A stretch of 64,000 bases of DNA from UBA5078 sp964538025. GTDB taxonomy: Bacteria; Pseudomonadota; Gammaproteobacteria; Pseudomonadales; Pseudohongiellaceae. The position numbers and the translations under genes were made by a program. The notes beneath the pieces are model-generated. The model was not told the DNA's origin. It saw nothing but the letters and a program-made list of their open reading frames with translations, and did not search any database. Position 1 is the first letter of the stretch, and each line of letters starts with the position of its first letter. The DNA is taken from positions 62,001 through 126,000 of the forward strand of contig CAZICZ010000004.1 of assembly GCA_964538025.1 (NCBI GenBank). Reading direction: 5' to 3'. Shown piece by piece: positions 56,014 through 64,000 of the stretch.

Positions 56014-58959
56014 TCAGCTTGCCTGCGAAAGCGAAGCGTCGGGGGCATTCGGGCCATCATAGCAGGGAAAGGTCAGAATTACCCGTGTGCCGGGATTCTC
56101 TTTCCGACTCGAGGCGCTGATTATATCAATATGCCCATTGAGGTTTTCAACTATGCTGTACACCAGCGAAAGCCCCAGCCCCGTGCCTTCCCCGGGCTCC
56201 TTGGTCGTAAAGAAAGGGTCAAAGATCTGATCCCGAATTTCTTCCGGGATTCCACTTCCTTCGTCAATGACCGACAGCTGCACAGACCCGGACACCAGCT
56301 TGGAGCTGACGCTTATCGTGCTTCCCGACGGACTGGCATCGTGGGCATTGTTGAGCAGGTTGATGAGCACCTGCAACAGTCGCTGGGAATCTCCCAGCAT
56401 CTCCAGGCCGGATTTACACGAGATTTCGTAATGGATGTCCTTGCGTTTCTTGTCCAGTGAGATAAGGGCAATGGCTTCCTTCACGCATTCTTCGATATTG
56501 ACTACTTCACTGTGATGGTCGGGTTTATTGCTCCCGCTGTGCGCGAAATTGACGAGGGATTGCACAATGCGGGACGTGCGGTCGGTTTGTTCGATAATCT
56601 GACGCGCCATGCTGCGCAGTTCATCATTGTTGGTTTCATCGCGGATATTCTGTGCAAGGCAGGCGATGCCGGTGATCGGGTTACCAATTTCGTGCGCAAC
56701 GCCGGCGGCAAGCCGACCGATAGAAGCAAGCCGCTCGCTGTGGGTCAGCTCTTCTTCCAACAGCTCCGTTTCAGTGAGATCTTCCAGCAAGATCACGACT
56801 CCATCCTGCTTGATTTTGTGGACTGCCGATTTTTCGATGGTGGCTTTGTGCAGGCTGATCACGCGACGCTTGTTCTTGACCTGGACCACACGCTTGTGGG
56901 CATGTGCAGTGTCACCTGTGGTGAAGCTCAGAATAAGGCTGGCCCAAGGCTCGGCGATTTCACTCAAGGGGGAACCAAGCACTTCTTGGCTGGGAATCCC
57001 CGTAAGCTGGGTCATGGCGTTATTCCACATGACGATCTGGTTCTGCTCGCCCAGGGAACAGACGCCCAAAGGCAATTCCAGCAAGACCTGGCGATGGTAA
57101 CGGCGAAGATTGTCAAGGTCTTCCGCCATGCCCGAGAGATTACTGCGATAGGCTTCGATTCGCCCCTCGATGACATCGACATCGGTGCTGCCATGCTCGG
57201 TTTCGATTGTGAAGGGCAGGAAGCGGTCGATCAGATCGTGCGCGATCGAAGGCCCCAGCAGGCCCGATAAATTCGCTTCCAGGCGGCCCCGGAGCAGGCG
57301 CATGGCATACGGGCGTTTTTCATGGCGCGGAATATTGAGATCGCGCAATGCCTGCAGGACTTCGCGGGTAGCTGTGCGCTCTCCCAGGGGTTTGGTCAGT
57401 TTGGCGATAAAGTCATCCGGCGTCTTTGCAACAAGACCCGTGCGATTGCGGCGCCGGATCGTATCCAAAGCACACACATCTGCCGACGCGCCTTCCTCCG
57501 CCGACGTTCGTGTCCAGAGAGAGATCACGACGAACAACACGATATTGCACACGAGCGACAGCGCGATGATCTCGCGTGTGTTGATCGCCTCGATCGTCAG
57601 CAGATTGAACCCGGTGAGGACTGGCAGCATCAGGAACAGAAACCAGATGGACACCCCTGTCATCATGCCGGCGATGAAGCCCTTCTTGTTTCCGCGAGGC
57701 CAATACAGCAGTGCAACAATGGCGGGCAAGAACTGCAGGCTTGCGATGTAGGACACATTGCCAATAGCCCGCACGCTCAGGCTGTCGCCGGGAAGGTAAT
57801 AGAACAGAAAACCGATCCAGATCAGGGCGGCAATCAGCGCGCGTCGGCGCCACAGAAGCCATCGATAAATATCGTTACGCGCAGTGGGCTGGTACAGCGG
57901 CAAGATGAGATGGTTCAGGCACATGTTGGACAGTGCCAGCGTGATCACGATGATCAGTCCACTCGCAGCAGACAGTCCTCCCAGGAAGCCAATGATGCTC
58001 ATGATCGGGGAGTCATAGTCATTTCCGAGGCTGACGGGGTAGTACTCAAGCGGAGCGGTGGACCCGATTTTCAAGCCCGCCCACAGGATAGGCAGCACTG
58101 GCAGGCTGAGGAGCAGAAAGTAAAGGGGAAGCGCCCAACTCGCCAGCGTGAGTGCCTTGGGATCCTTGTTCTCATTGAAAATCATGTAAAACATGTGCGG
58201 GCTCGCCACCGCCGCTGTAAAAAACAGAATCGCCGTGATGTGAAAAGATCCCGGCGCATCGGGCTGTTTGATCGACGCGAGCAACTCCGGTTGGGTTTGC
58301 AGCCAGGTGTCTACGGCTCCCAGACTGCCAAATCCTGTTCGGACCGCAAAAAAACCGAGGCATAACATGGCGACCAGTTTGATGACCGATTCGAAAGCGA
58401 TCGCCATGACGAGGCCTTCATGTTTCTCGCGACCAGCACCACGACCCGTGCCGAAGAAAATCGCGAACAAGGTTACCAGCGCGCAGAAGGTAGCGGCGAG
58501 AGAGGTTTGAGAGATTTCCGGAGCCATCAGGCTTACTGCCGTAGCCACTGCCTGAATCTGCAGGGACAACAGCGGTGTGACACCCAGAAGCATCACGATA
58601 GTGGTCAGCGTGCCTGCCAACGGGCTGCGATAGCGGAACGCCAGCAGGTCCGCGAGCGAGCTTAGCTGGTAACTTCGCGTGATATCGAGAATGGGACGCA
58701 GCATAAGTGGCGAAAACAAAAACGCCAGCGATATTCCGATGAATGGGGCGAGGTATCCATAGCCATCCCGGAAGGCATTCGCGGTGGCAGAGAAATAGGA
58801 CCACACGCTGGCAAATACCCCCAGAGCCAGCACGTACACAATGGGATGACGGGTCACCTTCTGCGGAATCCAGCCCTTGTCAGTGGCGAGCGCAATAAAG
58901 AACAGGACTGCCATATAGGCAACGCCGAGCAGAAACAGTCCACTAAGATCAAAGATCAT
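56014..58959 (-). CDS. cbrA: CbrA, sensor kinase with sodium:solute symporter domain
   Basis: 981 aa. The first 480 residues or so are an SSS/SLC5-type transporter with about 13 helices, followed by a cytoplasmic linker, a PAS domain near 610-700, HisKA (GVAHEIGNPITGI, His about 755) and HATPase (INLLNNAHDA, GTGLGLSLVYSI). CbrA/CbrB sets carbon-nitrogen balance; CbrA's transporter region takes up histidine in Pseudomonas. It overlaps cbrX by 11 nt. Confidence 0.96.
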   Translation of the reverse strand: MIFDLSGLFLLGVAYMAVLFFIALATDKGWIPQKVTRHPIVYVLALGVFASVWSYFSATANAFRDGYGYLAPFIGISLAFLFSPLMLRPILDITRSYQLSSLADLLAFRYRSPLAGTLTTIVMLLGVTPLLSLQIQAVATAVSLMAPEISQTSLAATFCALVTLFAIFFGTGRGAGREKHEGLVMAIAFESVIKLVAMLCLGFFAVRTGFGSLGAVDTWLQTQPELLASIKQPDAPGSFHITAILFFTAAVASPHMFYMIFNENKDPKALTLASWALPLYFLLLSLPVLPILWAGLKIGSTAPLEYYPVSLGNDYDSPIMSIIGFLGGLSAASGLIIVITLALSNMCLNHLILPLYQPTARNDIYRWLLWRRRALIAALIWIGFLFYYLPGDSLSVRAIGNVSYIASLQFLPAIVALLYWPRGNKKGFIAGMMTGVSIWFLFLMLPVLTGFNLLTIEAINTREIIALSLVCNIVLFVVISLWTRTSAEEGASADVCALDTIRRRNRTGLVAKTPDDFIAKLTKPLGERTATREVLQALRDLNIPRHEKRPYAMRLLRGRLEANLSGLLGPSIAHDLIDRFLPFTIETEHGSTDVDVIEGRIEAYRSNLSGMAEDLDNLRRYHRQVLLELPLGVCSLGEQNQIVMWNNAMTQLTGIPSQEVLGSPLSEIAEPWASLILSFTTGDTAHAHKRVVQVKNKRRVISLHKATIEKSAVHKIKQDGVVILLEDLTETELLEEELTHSERLASIGRLAAGVAHEIGNPITGIACLAQNIRDETNNDELRSMARQIIEQTDRTSRIVQSLVNFAHSGSNKPDHHSEVVNIEECVKEAIALISLDKKRKDIHYEISCKSGLEMLGDSQRLLQVLINLLNNAHDASPSGSTISVSSKLVSGSVQLSVIDEGSGIPEEIRDQIFDPFFTTKEPGEGTGLGLSLVYSIVENLNGHIDIISASSRKENPGTRVILTFPCYDGPNAPDASLSQAS

Positions 58960-59125
58960 CGGAGTTCTGTTCCCGGTGACAAAATGCAGCGATCACGATA
59001 ACGACCATGCCAACCAAAAAGGGGCGATACCAGGCGCCTGTACTCTGCGCCATCCAGTCGACGCTCGAGACAAACAGGATATAGCTGCACATGATCAGGA
59101 GTAGGGTAGAGCGGGTCAGATACAC
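58949..59125 (-). CDS. cbrX: CbrX-like 58-residue membrane protein
   Basis: GTG start; stop at 58949-58951, overlapping the cbrA start by 11 nt. It encodes a VYLTRSTLLLIMCSYILF segment, an AWYRPFLVG motif and a second hydrophobic stretch VVIVIAAF, ending in REQNSDDL: two short membrane helices. In Pseudomonas a small cbrX gene similarly overlaps cbrA. Too short for usual gene finders. A weak GGGA lies before the GTG. The family assignment rests on place, overlap and topology. Confidence 0.7.
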   Translation of the reverse strand: MYLTRSTLLLIMCSYILFVSSVDWMAQSTGAWYRPFLVGMVVIVIAAFCHREQNSDDL

Positions 59126-59157
59126 GGTGACGTTCCCAGTGACAGCAGGAGCCTCGC

Positions 59158-60045
59158 TTAGCGCGAGTCGAGCCGGATATTAGCTAACTTCGGCACTGCC
59201 TGTATATCCCAGTGCCCGATTGCCCACGCCAGAAGCGCATCACGATCTTCCGTCAGCAGCTCGGGCGGAGGATTCTGTCCTAAAAACCGGAGCGCGCGAT
59301 GCAGTTGCGGCACGGGGTCATCGGGCCGAATGGGATCGGCGAAGTGCTGCTTGCTCAATTTCTGCCACTCATCGTTCACGGCGACGGGAATGTGCGCATA
59401 CACGGGAGTGTGATAGCCCAGGCATTGCTGAAGGTATCTCTGGCGGGCGGTGGACTCGAGCAGATCGGATCCGCGGACAACATGGGTAATGCCCTGCCAG
59501 GCATCGTCGACTACGACGGCCAATTGGTAGGCGAATAAACCATCTTTGCGCACCAGAATGAAATCTCCACACTCGCGCAACAAGGCCTGCGTGTGGCGAC
59601 CCTGAATACGATCCTCGACGGAGATTGCAAGGTCATCGACTCTGACCCGTAACGCTGCTCCCTGCTCTGCAAGGCCGAGATGGCGACAATGCCCGTCGTA
59701 TACCCCGCCTATCGTCTGGATGTGTTGCCGGGAGCAGGTACAGGCGTAGATCAATTGTGCCTTGCGCAATGTGTCCAGCGCTTCCTGATAAGCCTGTAGT
59801 CGGTGGCTCTGATAAAGCACATCGCCGTCCCAGGTCAGTCCAAAGGCTTCCAGGGTCGAGAGGATCTGTCCTGCGGCTTCCGGAGGTTCACGCGCGGGGT
59901 CGAGGTCCTCCATGCGCAGCAGCCAGAGGCCTCCCTGTGCACGGGCATCGAGATAGCTTGCCAGTGCAGCGACGAGGGATCCGAAATGGAGGGGACCGCT
60001 GGGGGAAGGGGCAAAGCGACCGATGTAGCCGGCTTTGGGATTCAT
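59158..60045 (-). CDS. gluQ: glutamyl-Q tRNA(Asp) synthetase
   Basis: 295 aa. GRFAPSPSGPLHFGSLVAAL (HIGH-type site) and DPAREPPEA identify a truncated glutamyl-tRNA synthetase; the zinc site CTCSRQ...Y...C is present. It lacks the anticodon domain and attaches Glu to queuosine in tRNA(Asp). It lies downstream of dksA and upstream of cbrX, as in Pseudomonas. Confidence 0.95.
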   Translation of the reverse strand: MNPKAGYIGRFAPSPSGPLHFGSLVAALASYLDARAQGGLWLLRMEDLDPAREPPEAAGQILSTLEAFGLTWDGDVLYQSHRLQAYQEALDTLRKAQLIYACTCSRQHIQTIGGVYDGHCRHLGLAEQGAALRVRVDDLAISVEDRIQGRHTQALLRECGDFILVRKDGLFAYQLAVVVDDAWQGITHVVRGSDLLESTARQRYLQQCLGYHTPVYAHIPVAVNDEWQKLSKQHFADPIRPDDPVPQLHRALRFLGQNPPPELLTEDRDALLAWAIGHWDIQAVPKLANIRLDSR

Positions 60046-60130
60046 GGTCAGAGGTCAGGGGGCAATCGAGCGGCGGTTGCGCAAGCCGAAGGCTGTCGCC
60101 CGCTGCGGGCTGAGGGAAAGAGGCGCGTGA

Positions 60131-60574
60131 TTACGCGCCCCATTGCTTCTCTTTGATTTCATCGAGTGTCTTGCAGTCGATGCACTTGTTTGCCGTTGGG
60201 CGGGCTTCCAGGCGACGGATCCCGATTTCGATTCCGCAGGATTCGCAGTAACCGTAGTCATCCTGAGCAATTTTTTCCAGCGTGGAATCAATTTTCTTGA
60301 TCAGCTTGCGTTCACGATCACGGGTCCGCAGCTCGAGGCTGAACTCTTCTTCCTGTGTCGCTCGATCTGCTGGATCGGGGTAGTTCGCGGCCTCATCCTG
60401 CATGTGATGCACTGTGCGATCGACTTCTTCCATCAGCTGATTGCGCCAACTGTAGAGAATGGATTTGAAGTGCTCTTTCTGATTCTCATTCATGTACTCC
60501 TCCCCCTTTTTTTCCTTGTAGGGGGTGAAGTTTTTCAGAACTGGTGCATTCGCCGGGGCTTGCTTGTTAGACAT
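60131..60574 (-). CDS. dksA: RNA polymerase-binding transcription factor DksA
   Basis: 147 aa. The coiled-coil has the acidic tip DPADRATQEEEF, and the zinc finger CESC...CIDC follows. DksA binds the RNA polymerase secondary channel with ppGpp in the stringent response. Divergent from the aminotransferase gene; the 302-nt gap between them (60575-60876) holds both promoters, including a TATAAT at 60828-60833. Confidence 0.97.
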   Translation of the reverse strand: MSNKQAPANAPVLKNFTPYKEKKGEEYMNENQKEHFKSILYSWRNQLMEEVDRTVHHMQDEAANYPDPADRATQEEEFSLELRTRDRERKLIKKIDSTLEKIAQDDYGYCESCGIEIGIRRLEARPTANKCIDCKTLDEIKEKQWGA

Positions 60575-60876
60575 GGTTCGCTATGCCTCATTGCCACAAA
60601 GGGCTTGTCCAAAATGATCACTCGCAATCATAAACTTCGTGATGCCAGCACAGTGTTCGACAGGGTCGCTCCGGAACGTAATCGACGCTCTCGGTAGCGC
60701 GGGCTGAACATGAGAAAGCCCGGTAAACTACCAGAATATTCCACCCCGCGCCACAGGAAAGTATATGCCAGACGCGGGGTGACGACGCTGTTTGGTCTGT
60801 TCGCTACTCGTGCATGAAAAGCCTCCGTATAATGGCCGAGCATGAGAATTTCTCCCACAGTCCCACCGGAGCGCCC

Positions 60877-62076
60877 TTGTCAAAATATCCTGTGTCTCAA
60901 CGCTTTCATCCAGCCGCCCGCATGAGCGAGGTCGCCCCCTTTCGCGTGATGAGCGTTCTCGAGCGTGCCAAGGTTCTGGAGGCGCAGGGACGCTCTATCA
61001 TTCATCTGGAGGTCGGCGAGCCGGATTTCTCCACCGCGCACCCGATTATTGAGGCAGGCCGGAAAGCACTGGCCAAAGGCTTGACGGCCTATACGCCGGC
61101 GGCGGGCTTGCCGGCATTGCGGGAGCGCATTGCGCAGGCCTATGAGACGCAGCACCATGTTCGCGTCTCTCCCGAGCAGATTTTTATCACGCCGGGAGCA
61201 AGTGGGGCACTGAGTATGCTCGCCCAGCTGCTGGTCAATCCCGGGGATACGGTGATGATGTCCGATCCGGGTTACCCCTGTAACCGGCATTTCGTCAGAT
61301 TGGCAGGAGGGTCTGCGGCCTTGGTGCCGGTAGGTCCCGAGAGCCGCTATCAAGTGACACCGGCGCTACTGTCCGCGCACGCGCCGACCGAGGTTCGCGG
61401 CGTCTGGGTGGCCACGCCCAACAATCCAACGGGAACCGTGCTAACTCCCTCCGAGCTGTCTGCCTTGAGTGCGTGGTGTGAGGCGCGCGATGCCCACTTG
61501 CTCGTCGATGAGATTTACCACGGTCTGGATTACACCGACGGACTCTGCACAGCCCTCAAGGCCTGTAATGCGCCCATCGTCGTCAACAGTTTCTCCAAGT
61601 ATTACGGTATGACGGGATGGCGTCTCGGGTGGTGCGTCGTGCCAGAACCGCTGATAGAGGCGACCCACATCCTTGCTCAGAATCTCTATATTTCCGCGTC
61701 GACCATCGCCCAACATGCAGCACTGAAGGCGTTTGATCCAGACACCATTGCCATTCTGGAGGGCAGGCGCCAGGCGTTCCGTGAGCGTCGGGATTATTTG
61801 ACCGAGGCACTGAAGTCGATGGGGTTCAGTATTGCCGTTCCAACCCTGGGGGCGTTTTACGTCTATGCCGGGATTGAACGTTTCTCCGACGACTGCGAAC
61901 ACCTGTGTCGCGTGTTGCTGGAGGAGTTTGGCGTGGCGGTGACCCCCGGCACCGATTTCGGTGACCATGACAATACCCGTCACGTCCGCTTTGCCTTTAC
62001 GACGGGAATGTCGGAACTCGAGGAGGCTGTGCAACGACTTCAACTAGCAGTGAATTCAGGTAAGCTCCAACAATGA
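60877..62076 (+). CDS. class I/II pyridoxal-phosphate aminotransferase
   Basis: 399 aa from the TTG after CGGAG; a TATAAT box at 60828 makes the upstream ATG (60814) unlikely, and an ATG at 60922 is another option. Family motifs: EVGEPDF, AYTPAAGLPALRERIA, PNNPTGTV, DEIYHGLDY and the PLP Lys in NSFSKYYGMTGWRLGW. It is the neighbour of dksA and sfsA in pseudomonads. Substrate is not determined. Its last base region overlaps sfsA (ATGA). Confidence 0.9.
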   Translation: MSKYPVSQRFHPAARMSEVAPFRVMSVLERAKVLEAQGRSIIHLEVGEPDFSTAHPIIEAGRKALAKGLTAYTPAAGLPALRERIAQAYETQHHVRVSPEQIFITPGASGALSMLAQLLVNPGDTVMMSDPGYPCNRHFVRLAGGSAALVPVGPESRYQVTPALLSAHAPTEVRGVWVATPNNPTGTVLTPSELSALSAWCEARDAHLLVDEIYHGLDYTDGLCTALKACNAPIVVNSFSKYYGMTGWRLGWCVVPEPLIEATHILAQNLYISASTIAQHAALKAFDPDTIAILEGRRQAFRERRDYLTEALKSMGFSIAVPTLGAFYVYAGIERFSDDCEHLCRVLLEEFGVAVTPGTDFGDHDNTRHVRFAFTTGMSELEEAVQRLQLAVNSGKLQQ

Positions 62077-62789
62077 AATTCTCATCTCCATTAAGAGAAG
62101 CCATCCTTATCTCGCGATACAAACGCTTTCTGGCGGACGTGCGACTTCCAGACGGGAGTACGATGACCTTGCATTGCCCGAATACCGGGTCAATGTTGCA
62201 TTGTGCTGAACCTGGCAGTCGGGTGTGGTATAGCCATTCGAGCAATGCTGGGCGTCATTACCCATGTACATGGGAATTGGTAGAAGTGGATCATCGTTTC
62301 AAAGTAGGCATCAATACCGCGAATGCAAATATCTTGGTCGCGGAGACGTTAAAACAGCGCCACATTGGCATATTTACGGATTACACGATTGTTCGGCGAG
62401 AAGTGACTTACGGGCGCGAAAGCAGTCGTATTGATTTTTTGTTGGAAGGGTCGCCGCAGTCTCATGTTCCACCATGCTATCTAGAGGTAAAAAGCGTCAC
62501 CCTCGGGCTAGAAAACGGAATAGGGGCCTTTCCGGATGCCGTAACGTTGCGGGGTCAAAAACATTTGCGAGAGCTGACGGAAATCAGGCATCGAGGAGCT
62601 CGCGCTGTGCTGTTCTTCTGCGTACAGCATGAAGGCATTGATCGTGTGCGACCTGCCGATGAGATTGATCCATGTTATGGTCGACTGTTACGCGAGGCTG
62701 TCGAGGCGGGCGTCGAAGTGATGGCAATGAGGACACGTTTTTCACCCACAGAAATGTCTCTGACAGACCCTATCCCAGTGCTGTTATAG
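62073..62789 (+). CDS. sfsA: SfsA family protein (DNA/RNA nuclease-like)
   Basis: 238 aa, overlapping the aminotransferase stop by 4 nt. Conserved blocks include YKRFLADVRL, LHCPNTGSM, RIDFLLEG, CYLEVKSVTL and FPDAVTLRGQKHLREL, typical of SfsA, whose C-terminal part has a restriction-endonuclease-like fold with the D-EVK pattern. Originally named for sugar fermentation stimulation; its true role is uncertain. Convergent with the Rieske gene 11 nt away. Confidence 0.95.
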   Translation: MKFSSPLREAILISRYKRFLADVRLPDGSTMTLHCPNTGSMLHCAEPGSRVWYSHSSNAGRHYPCTWELVEVDHRFKVGINTANANILVAETLKQRHIGIFTDYTIVRREVTYGRESSRIDFLLEGSPQSHVPPCYLEVKSVTLGLENGIGAFPDAVTLRGQKHLRELTEIRHRGARAVLFFCVQHEGIDRVRPADEIDPCYGRLLREAVEAGVEVMAMRTRFSPTEMSLTDPIPVLL

Positions 62790-62800
62790 GCTCACGCAAG

Positions 62801-63145
62801 TCACACGCGCCCCAGGCTTCTGATCTCCTGCTCTTCCACCATCATGAATCCGTTGCCAATGATAAAGGGGATGGCTTTCAGCCGTTTTCCCTTGCACGGC
62901 CCGAGAATGCACTGGCCGTTTTCGATCAGAAACAGTGCACCATGCGTGGAACACTGGATGAGGGCGCCGTCCGGGTCCAGAAACTGATCTTCCTGCCATT
63001 CCAGTGGCGTGCCCAGATGAGGGCAGTAATTGTAATACAGGAACATTCGGTCATCTTTTTTGACGGCAAACAGATACTTGTTTTCCACCTCAAATCCCTT
63101 TGAGTTGCCCTCTTCCAGATCATTGACGTGGCACAGGGTGATCAT
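62801..63145 (-). CDS. small Rieske [2Fe-2S] ferredoxin
   Basis: 114 aa. The cluster ligands are CPHLG (C41, H43) and CSTHG (C65, H68), the standard Rieske pair. No catalytic oxygenase domain follows, so it is an electron carrier similar to NirD-like or biphenyl-type ferredoxins. It overlaps the upstream PLP-enzyme gene by 4 nt, suggesting co-translation. Confidence 0.93.
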   Translation of the reverse strand: MITLCHVNDLEEGNSKGFEVENKYLFAVKKDDRMFLYYNYCPHLGTPLEWQEDQFLDPDGALIQCSTHGALFLIENGQCILGPCKGKRLKAIPFIIGNGFMMVEEQEIRSLGRV

Positions 63146-64000
63146 GGCGTCCCAACCTCGACTGGGGCGAGTGCCTGTGCAAAGTCTGCAAGCAGATCTT
63201 CTTGGTCCTCAATCCCCACGGCAATCCGAATGAGCGAATCGGCGATACCCATGGAAGCACGGCGCTGTGGCCCCATTTCATAGAAGATCGTATGTGCTAC
63301 GGGAATTGCCAGCGTCCGGGTATCGCCCAGATTGCTTGAAGAGACGACATATTGCAGTCGGTTCAGAAAATCGAAGCAATCGAGATCATCGTGCAGTTCA
63401 ATACTCATCAAGGCGCCGTAGCGACAAAAAAGTGTTGTTGCAATCTCATGCTGGGGATGACTTTCTAGGCCCGGATAATGCACCTTTCTGACGCTCGGAT
63501 GTGCTTCACAAAATTGCGCAAGTGCGAGGGCGTTCTCGCACGCGCGGTGAACGCGCAGCGACATTGTTTCTGATCCCACGGCGAGCGTGTGAGCCGCTTC
63601 GGGCGACAGGGTTGCGCCAAAATCGCGCAGGCCTTTTTTCTTGATTTGCGTCATTCCCCAGCCACTGGCAGGTCCGTTTTTATAGGTGTCATAAAGATTG
63701 GGGAAATGAGTCCAGTCAAACAGGCCGGTATCTGTAATCGCACCTCCCAAGGCGTCGCCATGGCCACCGAAGTATTTTGAGAGTGAATTGATGATCAACG
63801 ACGCCCCTACCGCTTTGGGGGAGAACAGGCACGGTGTCGTGATGGTGTTGTCCACGACATAGAGCAGGCCTCTTTCGGCGCACAGGGCGCCGATGCGGGC
63901 GAGATCAGCCACCTGCGTCACCGGGTTTGCGATGGTTTCTACAAAAACCAGACGAGTTGCAGGAGTGATGGCACGCGCAACATTTGTCACGTCAGTCGCA
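63142..64000 (-). CDS. Cys/Met-metabolism PLP enzyme, 5' end outside the window
   Basis: The 3' 286 codons; the frame stays open to the window edge (first visible residues ATDVTNVARA). The PLP Lys lies in NSLSKYFGGHGDALGG, preceded by VVDNTITTPCLFSPKAVGASLI, typical of cystathionine gamma-synthase/beta-lyase and O-acyl-homoserine sulfhydrylases. C-terminal SNLGDTRTLAIPVAHT and GIEDQEDLLADF also fit. The exact reaction cannot be decided without the N-terminus. Confidence 0.88.
   Translation of the reverse strand, partial: ATDVTNVARAITPATRLVFVETIANPVTQVADLARIGALCAERGLLYVVDNTITTPCLFSPKAVGASLIINSLSKYFGGHGDALGGAITDTGLFDWTHFPNLYDTYKNGPASGWGMTQIKKKGLRDFGATLSPEAAHTLAVGSETMSLRVHRACENALALAQFCEAHPSVRKVHYPGLESHPQHEIATTLFCRYGALMSIELHDDLDCFDFLNRLQYVVSSSNLGDTRTLAIPVAHTIFYEMGPQRRASMGIADSLIRIAVGIEDQEDLLADFAQALAPVEVGTP

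Noticed and set aside
60628..60858. minus-strand 76-residue frame between dksA and the aminotransferase
   Set aside because: It occupies the promoter region of both genes and has no recognisable domain.

Overview
The window is about 60% GC chromosomal DNA from a gammaproteobacterium, most likely a marine member of the Pseudomonadales/Cellvibrionales. The strongest clue is at the right end, where the order sfsA - aminotransferase - dksA - gluQ - cbrX - cbrA - cbrB - (crcZ) - pcnB - x - panB - panC - ... - acs matches the classic Pseudomonas carbon-control neighbourhood. A deoxynucleoside kinase sits where folK is found in Pseudomonas, and panD and pgi are absent. The codon usage and base composition look native almost throughout. 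I saw no tRNA, rRNA, CRISPR array, prophage or insertion sequence.

Layout. 1-3.2 kb: a PilB/GspE-type ATPase with a C-terminal pseudo-receiver, divergent from a prepilin-like gene and a small membrane protein. 3.3-12 kb: a copper/periplasmic redox cluster, with copA, copB (carrying a 39-bp His repeat), a SIMPL protein, a DUF1775-like secreted protein, a DUF4266 lipoprotein, a fused DUF3570/outer-membrane protein and ApbE. 12.1-24 kb: a lipoprotein; a MacB-like ABC export operon whose permease gene is frameshifted; a quinohemoprotein dehydrogenase; a second intact FtsX/MacB permease; and a tannase-family esterase. Both export loci carry sigma-54 type -24/-12 promoter sequences. 24-33.4 kb: housekeeping genes uvrA/ssb, an RmlD-like protein, moeA, a lipoprotein, a DUF2333 protein and a RhlE-type helicase. 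33.4-37.4 kb: a deleted MerR/TipAS pseudogene, an XRE/DUF2975 pair with a candidate operator, an ECF-like sigma factor operon, and an EF-hand gene broken by an exact 13-bp tandem duplication. 37.8-40.7 kb: a secreted cytochrome c/copper monooxygenase-like protein with a partner, and a cold-shock protein.

40.9-46.8 kb is a sulfide-oxidation module: a FisR-like sigma-54 activator with the three-cysteine sulfane-sulfur sensor spacing, divergent from persulfide dioxygenase, a DUF442-SQR fusion and a SulP transporter, with a good -24/-12 promoter in front. 46.8-54 kb: thiolase, acetyl-CoA synthetase, panC, panB, the deoxynucleoside kinase and pcnB.

54-60.6 kb is the CbrAB two-component system. 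Downstream of cbrB, the AT-rich gap has the layout of a CrcZ-type Hfq/Crc-titrating small RNA: a sigma-54 promoter on the minus strand, four clusters of A-rich AAYAA-type motifs and a GC-rich hairpin. An 11-nt overlapping 58-codon cbrX precedes cbrA. The window closes with dksA, an aminotransferase, sfsA, a small Rieske protein and a Cys/Met-metabolism PLP enzyme cut by the window edge. Sigma-54 control therefore recurs at four places in this window: the two export loci, sulfide oxidation and the Cbr/Crc small RNA.
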